Positions 52,426-61,795 of a DNA stretch of 64,000 nt are shown here, in pieces. This stretch comes from Herbaspirillum rhizosphaerae_A. Lineage in GTDB: Bacteria > Pseudomonadota > Gammaproteobacteria > Burkholderiales > Burkholderiaceae_D. Under the pieces are notes generated by a model, which was not told where the DNA came from, made no database searches, and worked only from the letters and a program-made list of their open reading frames with translations. The DNA is taken from positions 62,001 through 126,000 of the forward strand of contig NZ_JAQQFR010000012.1 in assembly GCF_046025915.1 (NCBI RefSeq). Direction: 5' to 3'. Both the position numbers and the translations under genes were made by a program. Within the stretch, counting starts at the first letter, position 1, and each line of letters starts with the position of its first letter.

Positions 52426-52449
52426 CTGATCAGTTGATTCCCTGATCAG
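52426..52449. promoter_or_regulatory. Hairpin between bamA and skp
   Basis: Two copies of the palindrome CTGATCAG (52426-52433 and 52442-52449) form an 8-bp stem with an 8-nt loop overlapping the bamA stop. No T-run follows, so it is more likely an mRNA-processing or stability element than a terminator. Confidence 0.4.
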
Positions 52450-54818
52450 AATCCGGTTCCCAACTGGAACTGGAAGTTTTGCGCTTTATCACCAGTCTTC
52501 GCGTTCAACGGCTTACCGTAGCTGAGCTTCAATGGGCCGATTGGTGAAATCCAGCTGATACCGAAACCAGTGGAATAGCGCAAGTCATTGATTTTAATAC
52601 GTTCACCATCGGCAAACACGTTACCGCCGTCAACAAAGGTAAACCAACGTAAACTACGATCCTGGCCCGAACCCGGGAATGGGAATTGCAGCTCTACGTT
52701 AGCGATCAGACGCGATGCACCACCCATGGAGTCCCCGTATTGGTCTTTCAGGTTACCCAAAGAGGACGCTTCATATCCGCGCACGGTGCCGATACCACCT
52801 GCGTAGTAATTCTTGAAAATCGGGTACGGCTTGCCACCAAAGCCCTTACCGTAGTCAACTTCGCCATTCCAGGCCAGCGTAGCCGCATTGCTCCAGAACG
52901 GTTGGAAATATTGATGCTGATACGTCGCACGATAATACTTCAAGGTGCCAACACCCGACACTTCCAGGTTGGCACGCTGATAGACCCCTTTGGTCGGGAC
53001 CAATGCGCTGTCGCGGCTGTCGCGTTGCCATGCAGCGGTCAGAGGGAAGCTGGTCGTGGTGGCAGTACCAATGCCGCAAGTACCATCATTGACGACATCG
53101 CATCCCTTTGCGCCGGTGCCGCTGCCAAAGTCACGTACGTATTGACGATACAAGCTCGGGCTAGAACTATCGGTGTCGACCTTGGTATTTTCAATACCGA
53201 CGCCAAAGAAAACGCGATCCAGCTCAGAAAACGGAACGCCGAACTTGACGCTACCGCCGATGGTTTTCACTCGATAGTCACCAGTGGTGTAGGCCGATGG
53301 ACGAATCGTGCGCAGGAACACTTCATAAGTGCGGCTGATACCATCATCCGTGAAATACGGATTCGTCTGCGAAACAGCGATCGTGCGGTAACGCGAACTC
53401 GTGTTGACTTCGATACCGACAGTGTTGCCGCTACCGAATGCGTTTTCCTGCGAAATCGAACCGGTCAGGCTCAGCTTGTCAGTTTGCGAGAAGCCGGCTC
53501 CGATCATGATGTTACCGGTCGGCTTTTCTTCCACTTTCATGTTGACGTCGATCTGATCCGTGCTGTTCGGCACTTCCGGCGTCTCAATGGTGACTTCCTT
53601 GAAATAGCCCAGGCGGTCGACACGATCACGCGACAGCTTGATCTTCTCGCCGTCATACCAGGAGTCTTCAAACTGGCGGAACTCACGGCGAATAACTTCG
53701 TCACGGGTCTTGGTATTGCCGGCGATGTTGATATGACGCACATACACGCGCTTGCCCGGGTCGATCATGATGGTAAAGGCAACTTCCTTCTTCTCACGAT
53801 CGACGTTTGGATTGGCATTGACGTTGGCGAATGCATAGCCGAAATTACCGAGACGTTCGCTAATCTTCTTGGTGCTGTCAGTGAGCTTGGTGCCCGAATA
53901 GACATCACCTTTTTTCAGCTGAACCAGCGCGGCCAGGTCAGCCTGCATACCAAACATTTCGCCATCGAGCTTGATGTCGGAGACCGTGTACTTTTCACCT
54001 TCGTTGATATTGATGGTGATGTAGATGTCTTTTTTGTCTGGTGTAATGGAAACTTGCGTCGACTCGATCTGCATTTCCAGATAACCGCGATCCAGATAAT
54101 AGGAACGCAGCGACTCGATATCGCCAGACAATTTTTGCTTGGAATATTGGTCAGCTTTGGTGTACCAAGTGAACCAGCCCGGTGTTGTCAACTTCAGTTG
54201 ATCACGCAAATTGCCGTCGGAGAATGCCTTGTTGCCGACAATATTGATTTGCTTGATGCGCGAAACGTCGCCCTCATCTACAGCGAAACTCACTGCAACA
54301 CGGTTACGCTCAACCGGTGTAATGGTCGTGGTGACCTTCGCACCGTACAAACCGCGCGACAAATATTGGCGCTTGAGTTCCTGTTCAGCGCGGTCGACTT
54401 GCGACTTGTCAAAAATACGCGATTCAGCGACGCCGATTTCCTTCAGCGCCTTGGTCAGTTGTTCTTTGTCAAATTCCTTGATACCCGTGAAGTCGACACT
54501 GGCAATCGCCGGACGCTCTTCCACCTGGATTACGAGCACGTCGCCCTCAGCTTCAACCCGGACGTCCTTGAAGAAGCCGGTTGCATACAGTGCCTTGATC
54601 GCTGCCGTACCTTTTTCGTCAGTGAAGGTGTCGCCTACTCGCACCGGCAAGTAACTGAACACGGTGCCTGCTTCGGTACGCTGAATGCCTTCGACACGGA
54701 TGTCCTTGACCACGAACGGCTCGACGGCGAATGCCTGATTGCAAAGGGCAAGCGCAGCAGCAGCGATCAGGCTACGGGAAAAGGTCGATGCAGGGAAATG
54801 CGCGGAATGTAAGTTCAT
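52446..54818 (-). CDS. bamA: Outer-membrane protein assembly factor BamA
   Basis: 790 aa, the core of the BAM complex that folds beta-barrel proteins into the outer membrane. A signal peptide ends at QAFA, five POTRA domains follow (about 30-430, starting FVVKDIRVEGIQRTEAGTVF), then a 16-strand barrel with the conserved loop 6 region (IGTVRGYEASSLG) and the C-terminal FQLGTGF with terminal Phe. It lies between rseP and skp, as usual in proteobacteria. Confidence 0.96.
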   Translation of the reverse strand: MNLHSAHFPASTFSRSLIAAAALALCNQAFAVEPFVVKDIRVEGIQRTEAGTVFSYLPVRVGDTFTDEKGTAAIKALYATGFFKDVRVEAEGDVLVIQVEERPAIASVDFTGIKEFDKEQLTKALKEIGVAESRIFDKSQVDRAEQELKRQYLSRGLYGAKVTTTITPVERNRVAVSFAVDEGDVSRIKQINIVGNKAFSDGNLRDQLKLTTPGWFTWYTKADQYSKQKLSGDIESLRSYYLDRGYLEMQIESTQVSITPDKKDIYITININEGEKYTVSDIKLDGEMFGMQADLAALVQLKKGDVYSGTKLTDSTKKISERLGNFGYAFANVNANPNVDREKKEVAFTIMIDPGKRVYVRHINIAGNTKTRDEVIRREFRQFEDSWYDGEKIKLSRDRVDRLGYFKEVTIETPEVPNSTDQIDVNMKVEEKPTGNIMIGAGFSQTDKLSLTGSISQENAFGSGNTVGIEVNTSSRYRTIAVSQTNPYFTDDGISRTYEVFLRTIRPSAYTTGDYRVKTIGGSVKFGVPFSELDRVFFGVGIENTKVDTDSSSPSLYRQYVRDFGSGTGAKGCDVVNDGTCGIGTATTTSFPLTAAWQRDSRDSALVPTKGVYQRANLEVSGVGTLKYYRATYQHQYFQPFWSNAATLAWNGEVDYGKGFGGKPYPIFKNYYAGGIGTVRGYEASSLGNLKDQYGDSMGGASRLIANVELQFPFPGSGQDRSLRWFTFVDGGNVFADGERIKINDLRYSTGFGISWISPIGPLKLSYGKPLNAKTGDKAQNFQFQLGTGF

Positions 54819-54848
54819 TAGCTATCGTTTATTAACTATGTTTTTGCT

Positions 54849-54912
54849 GACCATTTTTTACGATGGTCGAACATATGTAAAGTCAAAAGCCATCCTTGCC
54901 ATCAGGACGGCT
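54849..54912 (-). terminator. Two hairpins between rseP and bamA
   Basis: On the minus strand the first hairpin (54888-54912, 9-bp stem with one G-U pair) is followed by TTTTGAC. The second (54849-54868, GACCAT/ATGGTC) lies nearer bamA. They could attenuate rseP transcription before bamA. The T-run is short, so the strength is uncertain. Confidence 0.4.
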
Positions 54913-54924
54913 CGGGACGAATCC

Positions 54925-56289
54925 TTAAAACATCAGACGAACAATGTCGTTGAATGCAGCAACGATCATCAATGTCATCAAAATACCCAGACCGGCACGT
55001 TGAGCAATTTCCCCAAAGCGCTCAGAAACAGGACGTCCAGTCAAAATCTCCAGCGAATAATACAGCAAATGGCCGCCATCTAAAACCGGGATGGGCAGCA
55101 GGTTCATTACACCAAGACTGATGCTGATAAACGCGATGAAGCTCAGATAGCTGACCAGTCCGACTTTGGCAGTCTGTCCGGCATAATCAGCTATGGTAAT
55201 CGGGCCGGTAATATTTTTCCAGGAAACCTGACCGACAATCATTTTTCCGATCATCTTCAGCGTCATAGCACTGGTATCCCAGGTCTTCTGCGCGCCCTTG
55301 GCAATCGCCGTCCAGGGCGCATCGCTGACAACAATCATCTCCGGCGCCAGCGGCACCTCTACCTTGATACGCCCTATCGTCTGACCATTGTCGCTCAGGG
55401 TGTCAGGCGTGACCTGAATGCGGAATTCGCTTTGCCCACGTATACCATGCAGCGACAACGGCTTGCCGGGAGAGGCGCGAACCAGCTCCACGAGCGCGAG
55501 GCCGTCTTTGATCGGCACGTCGTTGACATCAAGGATCAGATCGCCCTTTTGCAATCCAGCCTGCATGGCGGGGCCATCCATGACCTTGCCAAGCATTGCC
55601 GGGGGACGTGCCAAGGACAAGCCCAGTTTTGCCAGAAAATCGCTTTCAAGATCCTTGCTTGATATGCTATCAAGTGGCAAATTCACCGAATCCAGCAGCT
55701 TTCCGCCGCTTACTCCCTTGTTGATCCGCTCAACGTCCAGTCGCGCTGGCGTCTTTTCAAGAACGTGCTGCATCAGTTCCCAACGCACTTCCGACCATGC
55801 CTGAACAGCGACGCCGTTAATAGCCGTGATGGTTTCACCACCGCGCAGACCTGCTTGATATGCGGCAGTCTGCGTCGCCATTGGACGTAGTTTAGGAACC
55901 GGCTCAGGGATGCCGTGCATGAACAAGCCGGCGAATAAGAGAATGGCGAGAATGAAATTGGCCAACGGACCGGCTGCAACGATCGCGATACGACGCCAGA
56001 CCGACTGGCGTGTGAATTCGCGCTTGAGATCCTGAGCAGACATGTCGCTGACATCCTGCTCGCGGGCATCAAGCATCTTGACGTAACCACCGAGCGGCAA
56101 TATCGACAGTGCCCATTCAGTCTGATCACGCCCAAAACGGCGTGAATAGATCACCCGTCCCATACCGACCGAGAAGCGCAAAACCTTGACGCCGCACAAG
56201 CGCGCCACCCAGTAATGCCCCAATTCATGCACGACGACAAGCGTACCGAGAGCGACCGCGAAGGCCAGCAGAGTGTGCAGCAGATTCAT
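54925..56289 (-). CDS. rseP: Site-2 intramembrane zinc protease RseP
   Basis: 454 aa inner-membrane protease that completes cleavage of anti-sigma factors such as RseA and removes signal-peptide remnants. Zinc motif HELGH is near residue 21, two PDZ domains lie in the periplasmic centre (about 125-300: GLRGGETITAINGVAV, GLQKGDLILDVNDVPI), and NLLPIPVLDGGH near 390 supplies the third ligand. ATG 56289 gives a start typical of the family. Confidence 0.95.
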   Translation of the reverse strand: MNLLHTLLAFAVALGTLVVVHELGHYWVARLCGVKVLRFSVGMGRVIYSRRFGRDQTEWALSILPLGGYVKMLDAREQDVSDMSAQDLKREFTRQSVWRRIAIVAAGPLANFILAILLFAGLFMHGIPEPVPKLRPMATQTAAYQAGLRGGETITAINGVAVQAWSEVRWELMQHVLEKTPARLDVERINKGVSGGKLLDSVNLPLDSISSKDLESDFLAKLGLSLARPPAMLGKVMDGPAMQAGLQKGDLILDVNDVPIKDGLALVELVRASPGKPLSLHGIRGQSEFRIQVTPDTLSDNGQTIGRIKVEVPLAPEMIVVSDAPWTAIAKGAQKTWDTSAMTLKMIGKMIVGQVSWKNITGPITIADYAGQTAKVGLVSYLSFIAFISISLGVMNLLPIPVLDGGHLLYYSLEILTGRPVSERFGEIAQRAGLGILMTLMIVAAFNDIVRLMF

Positions 56290-56299
56290 GACAGAATGA

Positions 56300-57472
56300 T
56301 CATAAGGAGAGGCAGGATTGCGCAATCGAGCGTGCCTGCTGATCTTGCTCGATCAGGGCGTCGATATCGGCGACAGGGCCATGGGGAAGCTTATCCATGA
56401 CACGAGCGATCACTTGATCAATCATGCGGAATCCGATTTCTTGATTCAGGAATGCCTGGACAGCAACTTCATTGGCGGCATTGAGGATTGCCGCCGAGCT
56501 GCCCCCGGCTTGCAGTGCATCATACGCCAGTTTGAGACACGGAAAACGCCCAAAATCCGGACGCTCGAAAAATAACTGCCCGATCTGAGCAAGGTCCAGC
56601 TGAGCAACCCCGGATTCGATCCGTTCCGGATAGGCAAGCGCATTGGCGATGGGCGTACGCATGTCTGGATTGCCAAGTTGAGCCAGCACCGAACCATCGA
56701 TGTAGGAAACCATCGAATGAATCACGCTTTGCGGATGAATCATGACTTCAATCTTGTCAGCCGGCGCACCAAACAGCCAGTGCGCCTCAATGACTTCCAG
56801 GCCCTTGTTCATCATGGTGGCAGAGTCCACCGAAATCTTCCGACCCATGACCCACTTCGGATGCGCCACGGCCTCTTCCGGCGTTACGCTGTCCAATGTA
56901 CTGACATCCCGCTTGAGAAACGGCCCCCCCGATGCGGTCAGAAGAATCTTGGCGATCCCGGCATCAGGCAGCGAACGGCGATAATCGTGCGGCAAACATT
57001 GAAAAATGGCGTTGTGCTCACTATCGATAGGCAGCAAGGTCGCCTTATGCTGCGCCACGGCATCAATCAGCAGTTGGCCGGACATGACCAGGGCCTCTTT
57101 GTTGGCCAACAGAATTTTCTTGCCGGTGCGCGCTGCAGCCAGCGTAGACGCCAAACCTGCCGCGCCGACGATTGCCGCCATGACGATATCGCACTCGTCC
57201 GCACTTGCAACGTCACACAGCGCTTGCGCGCCATACATGACTTCAATGCGCAATTGGCTGGATTTGAGCTTTTGCTGCAGAGCTTGGGCAGCCTGCGCCG
57301 TACCGACAACCGCCAGCTTGGGGCGAAAACGGACGCACTGCTCCGCGAGCTCATCGACTCGCGAATGGGCCGTCAAGGCAAACACTTGGTAACGATCAGG
57401 GTGACGCGCTATGACATCCAACGTGGAAACGCCGATGGAACCGGTAGAGCCGAGAACAGTAATTGCCTGCAT
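56300..57472 (-). CDS. dxr: 1-deoxy-D-xylulose 5-phosphate reductoisomerase
   Basis: Second enzyme of the MEP isoprenoid pathway, making 2-C-methyl-D-erythritol 4-phosphate. 390 aa. NADPH-binding VLGSTGSIGVSTLDV is at the start, ILLTASGGPFL near 185, the substrate loop SVDSATMMNKGLEVIEA near 225 with metal-binding Glu, and HPQSVIHSMV near 255. It supplies precursors for UppS, encoded in the same block. Confidence 0.96.
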   Translation of the reverse strand: MQAITVLGSTGSIGVSTLDVIARHPDRYQVFALTAHSRVDELAEQCVRFRPKLAVVGTAQAAQALQQKLKSSQLRIEVMYGAQALCDVASADECDIVMAAIVGAAGLASTLAAARTGKKILLANKEALVMSGQLLIDAVAQHKATLLPIDSEHNAIFQCLPHDYRRSLPDAGIAKILLTASGGPFLKRDVSTLDSVTPEEAVAHPKWVMGRKISVDSATMMNKGLEVIEAHWLFGAPADKIEVMIHPQSVIHSMVSYIDGSVLAQLGNPDMRTPIANALAYPERIESGVAQLDLAQIGQLFFERPDFGRFPCLKLAYDALQAGGSSAAILNAANEVAVQAFLNQEIGFRMIDQVIARVMDKLPHGPVADIDALIEQDQQARSIAQSCLSL

Positions 57473-57479
57473 GAAATTC

Positions 57480-58295
57480 CTACAACCAGAGATCGATCAG
57501 CGCTGCCAGCGGCAGAACCGGGATCAACGCATCAATCCTATCCAATACGCCGCCGTGCCCCGGCAACAAGTTGCTGCTGTCCTTGAAACCAGCGCGGCGC
57601 TTCAACTGCGACTCGAACAGATCTCCGACAACACTCGCCGCAACCAGCAAAGTCATCACAAGAATGAAGCCGGGCCAGCCGAAACGGCCGTACAGACGGC
57701 CTGAAAACGTTTCACCGTCGAAATACATCACGATGGCCGCCGCAATCACCAGAACTGCAAGCCAGCCGCCGACTGCGCCCTCCCACGACTTGCCGGGAGA
57801 AATCGATGGTGCCAGCTTGTGGCGGCCAAAACCTTTTCCTGCGAAATAAGCCCCGATATCTGCGACCCAGACGATTGCCATCACAGAAAGCAAGTACAGT
57901 GGAGAATGTTGAAACAGGGAAACGATCGCAATAAAGCAACCCATCAGCGACAACGTATAGGTCACACTGAGCAGGCGATTGCTTGGCGTTCCCAGCGCCG
58001 GCAATCCAAGCTTCAACGCGGGTACAAAGCGAATTACCCACAACGCCACGCACAAGCCGAACAAGCTGCGCACGCTCGGTAAACCGCTTACGAACACGAT
58101 GATTGCGTAGGCGACAGCCCAAAAGCCGGCCCACAGACGTGGTCGCGACAGACGGAACAAGCGCAGGCCTTCCCAGGTACCAGCCGCGAAAAACGCCAGC
58201 GTCACCGCAGCAAACGCAAAGAAATTATTCAAAAAGAGAATCGGCAACAAAATTGCCAGGAGAACCAACGCTGTGATGACACGCGTTTTTAGCAT
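57480..58295 (-). CDS. cdsA: Phosphatidate cytidylyltransferase
   Basis: Makes CDP-diacylglycerol for phospholipid synthesis. 271 aa, about eight membrane helices. The family signature KRRAGFKDSSNLLPGHGGVLDR is at about 225-247, and APSISPGKSWEGAVGG precedes it. ATG 58295 overlaps the uppS stop by one base (TGATG); the longer reading is uppS shadow. Confidence 0.95.
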   Translation of the reverse strand: MLKTRVITALVLLAILLPILFLNNFFAFAAVTLAFFAAGTWEGLRLFRLSRPRLWAGFWAVAYAIIVFVSGLPSVRSLFGLCVALWVIRFVPALKLGLPALGTPSNRLLSVTYTLSLMGCFIAIVSLFQHSPLYLLSVMAIVWVADIGAYFAGKGFGRHKLAPSISPGKSWEGAVGGWLAVLVIAAAIVMYFDGETFSGRLYGRFGWPGFILVMTLLVAASVVGDLFESQLKRRAGFKDSSNLLPGHGGVLDRIDALIPVLPLAALIDLWL

Positions 58296-59053
58296 CAGGA
58301 AGCCTTTTTCTGCTCGACCAATTGCTCGCTGGTGCGACCGAAACGCCGTTCGCGCTGACGATACGAGTCGATCGCCTTGTCCAGCTCCGCCCCATCGAAA
58401 TCGGGCCAATAGGTCTCAGTAAAATACAATTCGCTATAGGCCAGTTGCCATAGCAGAAAATTGGAAATACGCTCTTCGCCGCCGGTACGGATGAACAAAT
58501 CCGGTTCGGGGGCGTAAGCCATCGCCAAATGGGGAGTTAATTGCTCTTCAGAAAAATCTGTGGCGCCGGGCTGCTCTTTGAGCATCTTGCCAACAGCCTG
58601 CATGATGTCCCATCGACCGCCGTAATTGGCACAAATTGTCAGTGTCAGTCGCGTATTACCGGCGGTTTGCGCCTCGGCTTTGGCGACCATGTCCTGCAAT
58701 TTGGCATCGAAACGACCGAGGTCGCCCACCACACGCAAGCGGATATTATTTGCGTGCATTTTGCTGACTTCGCGCTCCAGCGCCGTCATGAACAAACGCA
58801 TCAGCAAAGACACTTCGTCTGCAGGACGACGCCAGTTTTCAGAGCTGAATGCAAACAGCGTCAGATATTCCACACCACGCTGAGAGCATGCCTCAACAAT
58901 CGTGCGTACGGCATCGACACCTTTCACATGCCCTGCTACGCGCGGCAAAAAACGTTTGGTCGCCCAACGCCCATTGCCATCCATAATGATGGCAACGTGA
59001 CGCGGCACCGCAGAAACTTGCGGCACAGCCTGGGTTGAGCTCTTATAAGTCAT
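58295..59053 (-). CDS. uppS: Undecaprenyl diphosphate synthase
   Basis: A cis-prenyltransferase that makes the C55 lipid carrier for peptidoglycan and O-antigen. 252 aa: catalytic Asp in IIMDGNGRWATKR near 26, LTLFAFSSENWRRP near 72, TICANYGGRWDI near 150 and IRTGGEERISNFLLWQLAYSE near 200. It lies between frr (upstream) and cdsA, to which it is translationally coupled. Confidence 0.96.
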   Translation of the reverse strand: MTYKSSTQAVPQVSAVPRHVAIIMDGNGRWATKRFLPRVAGHVKGVDAVRTIVEACSQRGVEYLTLFAFSSENWRRPADEVSLLMRLFMTALEREVSKMHANNIRLRVVGDLGRFDAKLQDMVAKAEAQTAGNTRLTLTICANYGGRWDIMQAVGKMLKEQPGATDFSEEQLTPHLAMAYAPEPDLFIRTGGEERISNFLLWQLAYSELYFTETYWPDFDGAELDKAIDSYRQRERRFGRTSEQLVEQKKAS

Positions 59054-59154
59054 ACAGTGTAAAAATCCAGATAAACGCGAAATCGGCCTTGGTTTGAAAC
59101 CAAGACCGACATCATCGCATAAGTCGTTGCATAAGCCGCTAACAAGGGCTTTGC

Positions 59155-59715
59155 TTACACCGTCAGCACTTCTTTTTCTTTTTCTGCGACCAGCTTGTCG
59201 ACTTCAGCGACAAACTTGTCAGTCAGCTTCTGGATGTCTTCCTGACCGCGGCGCTCATCATCTTCGGAGCAAACCTTGTCCTTGACCAGCTTCTTCAGAC
59301 CTTCGTTCGCATCGCGACGAATGTTGCGGATCGAAATCTTCGTATCTTCTGCTTCGCCCTTGACCAGCTTGACCATTTCCTTGCGGCGCTCTTCGGTGAG
59401 CGGCGGGGTCGGTACACGGATCAACTCGCCTTGCGTGGCAGGGTTCAGGCCCAGATCGGCTTCACGAATCGCCTTTTCAACGGCTGCAAGCATTTTCTTT
59501 TCGTACGGTTGCACACCGATGGTACGCGCATCGATCAGCGTCAGATTGGCGACTTGCGACAATTGCGTCGGCGACCCGTAGTAGTCGACCTGGACGTGAT
59601 CCAGGATACCGGTGTGGGCGCGACCAGTACGCACTTTGGCCAGATCGGCGCGCAGCGACTCGATCGACTTGGTCATTTTTTGTTCGGTACTCTTCTTAAC
59701 GTCAGCGATGGTCAT
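59155..59715 (-). CDS. frr: Ribosome recycling factor
   Basis: Splits post-termination ribosomes together with EF-G. 186 aa, tRNA-shaped three-helix bundle plus hinge domain: RTGRAHTGILDHVQVDYYG, RTIGVQPYEKKM, NDG-like DLGLNPATQGELIRVPTPPLTEERRKEMVK. The spacing to pyrH (53 bp) and uppS (101 bp) fits one transcript. Confidence 0.96.
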   Translation of the reverse strand: MTIADVKKSTEQKMTKSIESLRADLAKVRTGRAHTGILDHVQVDYYGSPTQLSQVANLTLIDARTIGVQPYEKKMLAAVEKAIREADLGLNPATQGELIRVPTPPLTEERRKEMVKLVKGEAEDTKISIRNIRRDANEGLKKLVKDKVCSEDDERRGQEDIQKLTDKFVAEVDKLVAEKEKEVLTV

Positions 59716-59768
59716 GCTACTCTCCTATCATCTAAAACTATCTTACAGTATTCGAAAAACGTAATTAT

Positions 59769-60485
59769 TTACACGTGAACCAGGGTGCCTTCGTCTTCAC
59801 CTAGCACGACCCGCTTAAGCGCACCCGGCTTGACGATGGAGAACACCTTGATCGGCAGCTTCTGATCGCGACACAACGCGAATGCAGTTGCGTCCATGAC
59901 CTGCAAATGTTTGGCAATTGCTTCGTCAAACGTGATGGTGCTATAACGTGTCGCCGAAGGATCCTTCTTTGGGTCGGCAGTATAAACGCCATCCACCTTG
60001 GTCGCCTTAAGAACGATTTGGGCGCCGATTTCCGAGCCGCGCAATGCCGCTGCGGTATCGGTCGTAAAGAAAGGATTACCTGTCCCGGCGGCAAACACCA
60101 CGATTTTGCCCTCTTCCAGGTATTGCAAGGCTTTCGGGCGTACGTAGGGTTCGACAACTTGCTCAATGCCGATTGCCGACATGACGCGCGCAGTCAGACC
60201 GGCCTGACGCATTGCGTCCGCCAGTGCGAGAGAGTTCATTACTGTTGCCAGCATGCCCATATAGTCGGCTGTGGCGCGGTCCATACCCTGCGCACCTGGG
60301 GCTACGCCGCGAAAGATATTGCCGCCGCCGATGACGATGGCCAACTCGACCCCCAACTGGCTGATCTCGGCCACGTCGGCAACCATGCGCTCAATAGTGG
60401 CGCGATTGATACCGTAGGCGTCGTCGCCCATCAGGGCTTCGCCGGAAAGTTTGAGGAGTACGCGCTTATAGGCTGGTGTCGTCAT
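59769..60485 (-). CDS. pyrH: UMP kinase
   Basis: Phosphorylates UMP to UDP. 238 aa amino-acid-kinase fold: RVLLKLSGEALMG at the start, IVIGGGNIFRG near 52, MGMLATVMNSLALADA near 75, VFAAGTGNPFFTTDTAAALR near 130 and VDGVYTADPKKDPSATRY near 165. It lies 268 bp behind tsf and has its own promoter region there, since a terminator follows tsf. Confidence 0.96.
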   Translation of the reverse strand: MTTPAYKRVLLKLSGEALMGDDAYGINRATIERMVADVAEISQLGVELAIVIGGGNIFRGVAPGAQGMDRATADYMGMLATVMNSLALADAMRQAGLTARVMSAIGIEQVVEPYVRPKALQYLEEGKIVVFAAGTGNPFFTTDTAAALRGSEIGAQIVLKATKVDGVYTADPKKDPSATRYSTITFDEAIAKHLQVMDATAFALCRDQKLPIKVFSIVKPGALKRVVLGEDEGTLVHV

Positions 60486-60718
60486 GTGCTGGGCTCCGTT
60501 TGCTATCCGATTAACTGTTTCTGTCCGTCCTGCTTGCTGCCTGCTTGTGCTTGCTATGCTTGCCGCAGAAGTGGCACGCGAAAGTGTTGCTCGATACAGG
60601 CGAGGACGTCATTGTATGCTGCTGTACTCTACTGCCGGGGACTTGCTTACATTTTGAAATGCCTGCCGAAACAGGAATATCTTGCCAGTCCCGCCGCCTC
60701 TTGAAAACCAAGAGGCTT

Positions 60719-60742
60719 AAAAAAACGGGCCTCTCGGCCCGC
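60719..60742 (-). terminator. Terminator downstream of tsf
   Basis: CGGGCC/GGCCCG stem with a 4-nt loop is followed on the minus strand by seven T. It starts 12 bp after the tsf stop and separates rpsB-tsf from pyrH. Confidence 0.9.
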
Positions 60743-60753
60743 TTCCTTACTTA

Positions 60754-61638
60754 TTACTGCGCTTGCTTGGCGGCAGCAACCTGGGCTGCCACCTCGGCTG
60801 CGAAGTCATCTTGTTTCTTCTCGATGCCTTCACCAACCACAAACATGCTGAACGATTTGACGCTGGTGTTAGCCGCCTTCAGCATTTGCTCAACAGTTTG
60901 CTTGTCGTTTTTCACGAAAGACTGATTGAACAGCGATACTTCCTTCAGGTACTTTTGCACCGAACCGTCAACCATCTTGGCGACGATATCAGCAGGCTTA
61001 CCGGACTCAGCAGCCTTCAGCGACGCAACCGAACGCTCTTTTTCGATCAGATCAGCAGGAACCTGATCCGACGACAGCGCGACCGGCTTCATCGCAGCGA
61101 TGTGCATTGCGACGTCTTTGCCAACTTGCTCGTCGGCGCCGTCGAATTCCACCACAACACCGATACGTGTGCCGTGCAGGTAGGAAACCAGCTTACCGGT
61201 TGTTTCGAAACGCTGGAAGCGACGGATAGACATGTTTTCGCCGATACGACCGATCAGCTCGGTACGTGTTTCTTCAACTGTCTTTTCGCCCAGCGGCAGT
61301 GCAGCCAATGCGGCCAGATCGGCAGGATTCTTTTCTGCGATCACTTTGGCGACGGCGTTAGCCAGAGCGATGAATTCATCGTTCTTGGTAACAAAGTCGG
61401 TTTCACAGTTGATTTCCACCAGGGCACCAATGCCGCCAGCGATGTAAGTTGCGACAACGCCTTCCGAAGTGATGCGGGAAGAAGCCTTGGATGCCTTGCT
61501 GCCCAGCTTGACGCGCAGGATTTCTTCAGCACGAACCATGTCGCCTTCGGCTTCAGTCAGCGCCTTCTTGCATTCCATCATCGGCGCGTCGGTCTTCGCG
61601 CGCAGTTCGCCTACCAATGCTGCGGTAATTGCCGCCAT
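60754..61638 (-). CDS. tsf: Elongation factor Ts
   Basis: Nucleotide exchange factor of EF-Tu. 294 aa: N-terminal UBA-like domain (ALVGELRAKTDAPMMECKKAL), core with IGALVEINCETDFVTKND near 72 and MHIAAMKPVAL near 155, and the C-terminal module (LFNQSFVKNDKQTVEQML). AGGAG lies 6 bp upstream of the ATG. It follows rpsB behind a terminator-like hairpin. Confidence 0.96.
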   Translation of the reverse strand: MAAITAALVGELRAKTDAPMMECKKALTEAEGDMVRAEEILRVKLGSKASKASSRITSEGVVATYIAGGIGALVEINCETDFVTKNDEFIALANAVAKVIAEKNPADLAALAALPLGEKTVEETRTELIGRIGENMSIRRFQRFETTGKLVSYLHGTRIGVVVEFDGADEQVGKDVAMHIAAMKPVALSSDQVPADLIEKERSVASLKAAESGKPADIVAKMVDGSVQKYLKEVSLFNQSFVKNDKQTVEQMLKAANTSVKSFSMFVVGEGIEKKQDDFAAEVAAQVAAAKQAQ

Positions 61639-61707
61639 ATATTTCTCCTAACTAAGTAGACATGCCGCCATCAGAGACGCCACGTCAAAAATTCGATCAA
61701 TTTACTC

Positions 61708-61784
61708 AAAAAAAAGGGGCGAACTGCGCTTACTCTCGCTGTTACCCCTTTTCTTATCGCCCGCCGCTGAAGCGGCGACGGGCG
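61708..61784 (-). terminator. Intercistronic attenuator between rpsB and tsf
   Basis: Just after rpsB a GC-rich hairpin lies at 61758-61784. Beyond it, AAAAGGGG/CCCCTTTT arms (61745-61752 and 61712-61719 on the plus strand) end in an eight-T run on the minus strand. The loop of the second is long (25 nt), so termination is probably partial, giving less tsf than rpsB mRNA. Confidence 0.6.
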
Positions 61785-61795
61785 TCACAGGCAAA

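Noticed and set aside
52686..54812. 708-codon plus-strand frame opposite bamA
   Set aside because: It lies entirely within bamA, which is unmistakable. Long open antisense frames are common here because of codon bias.
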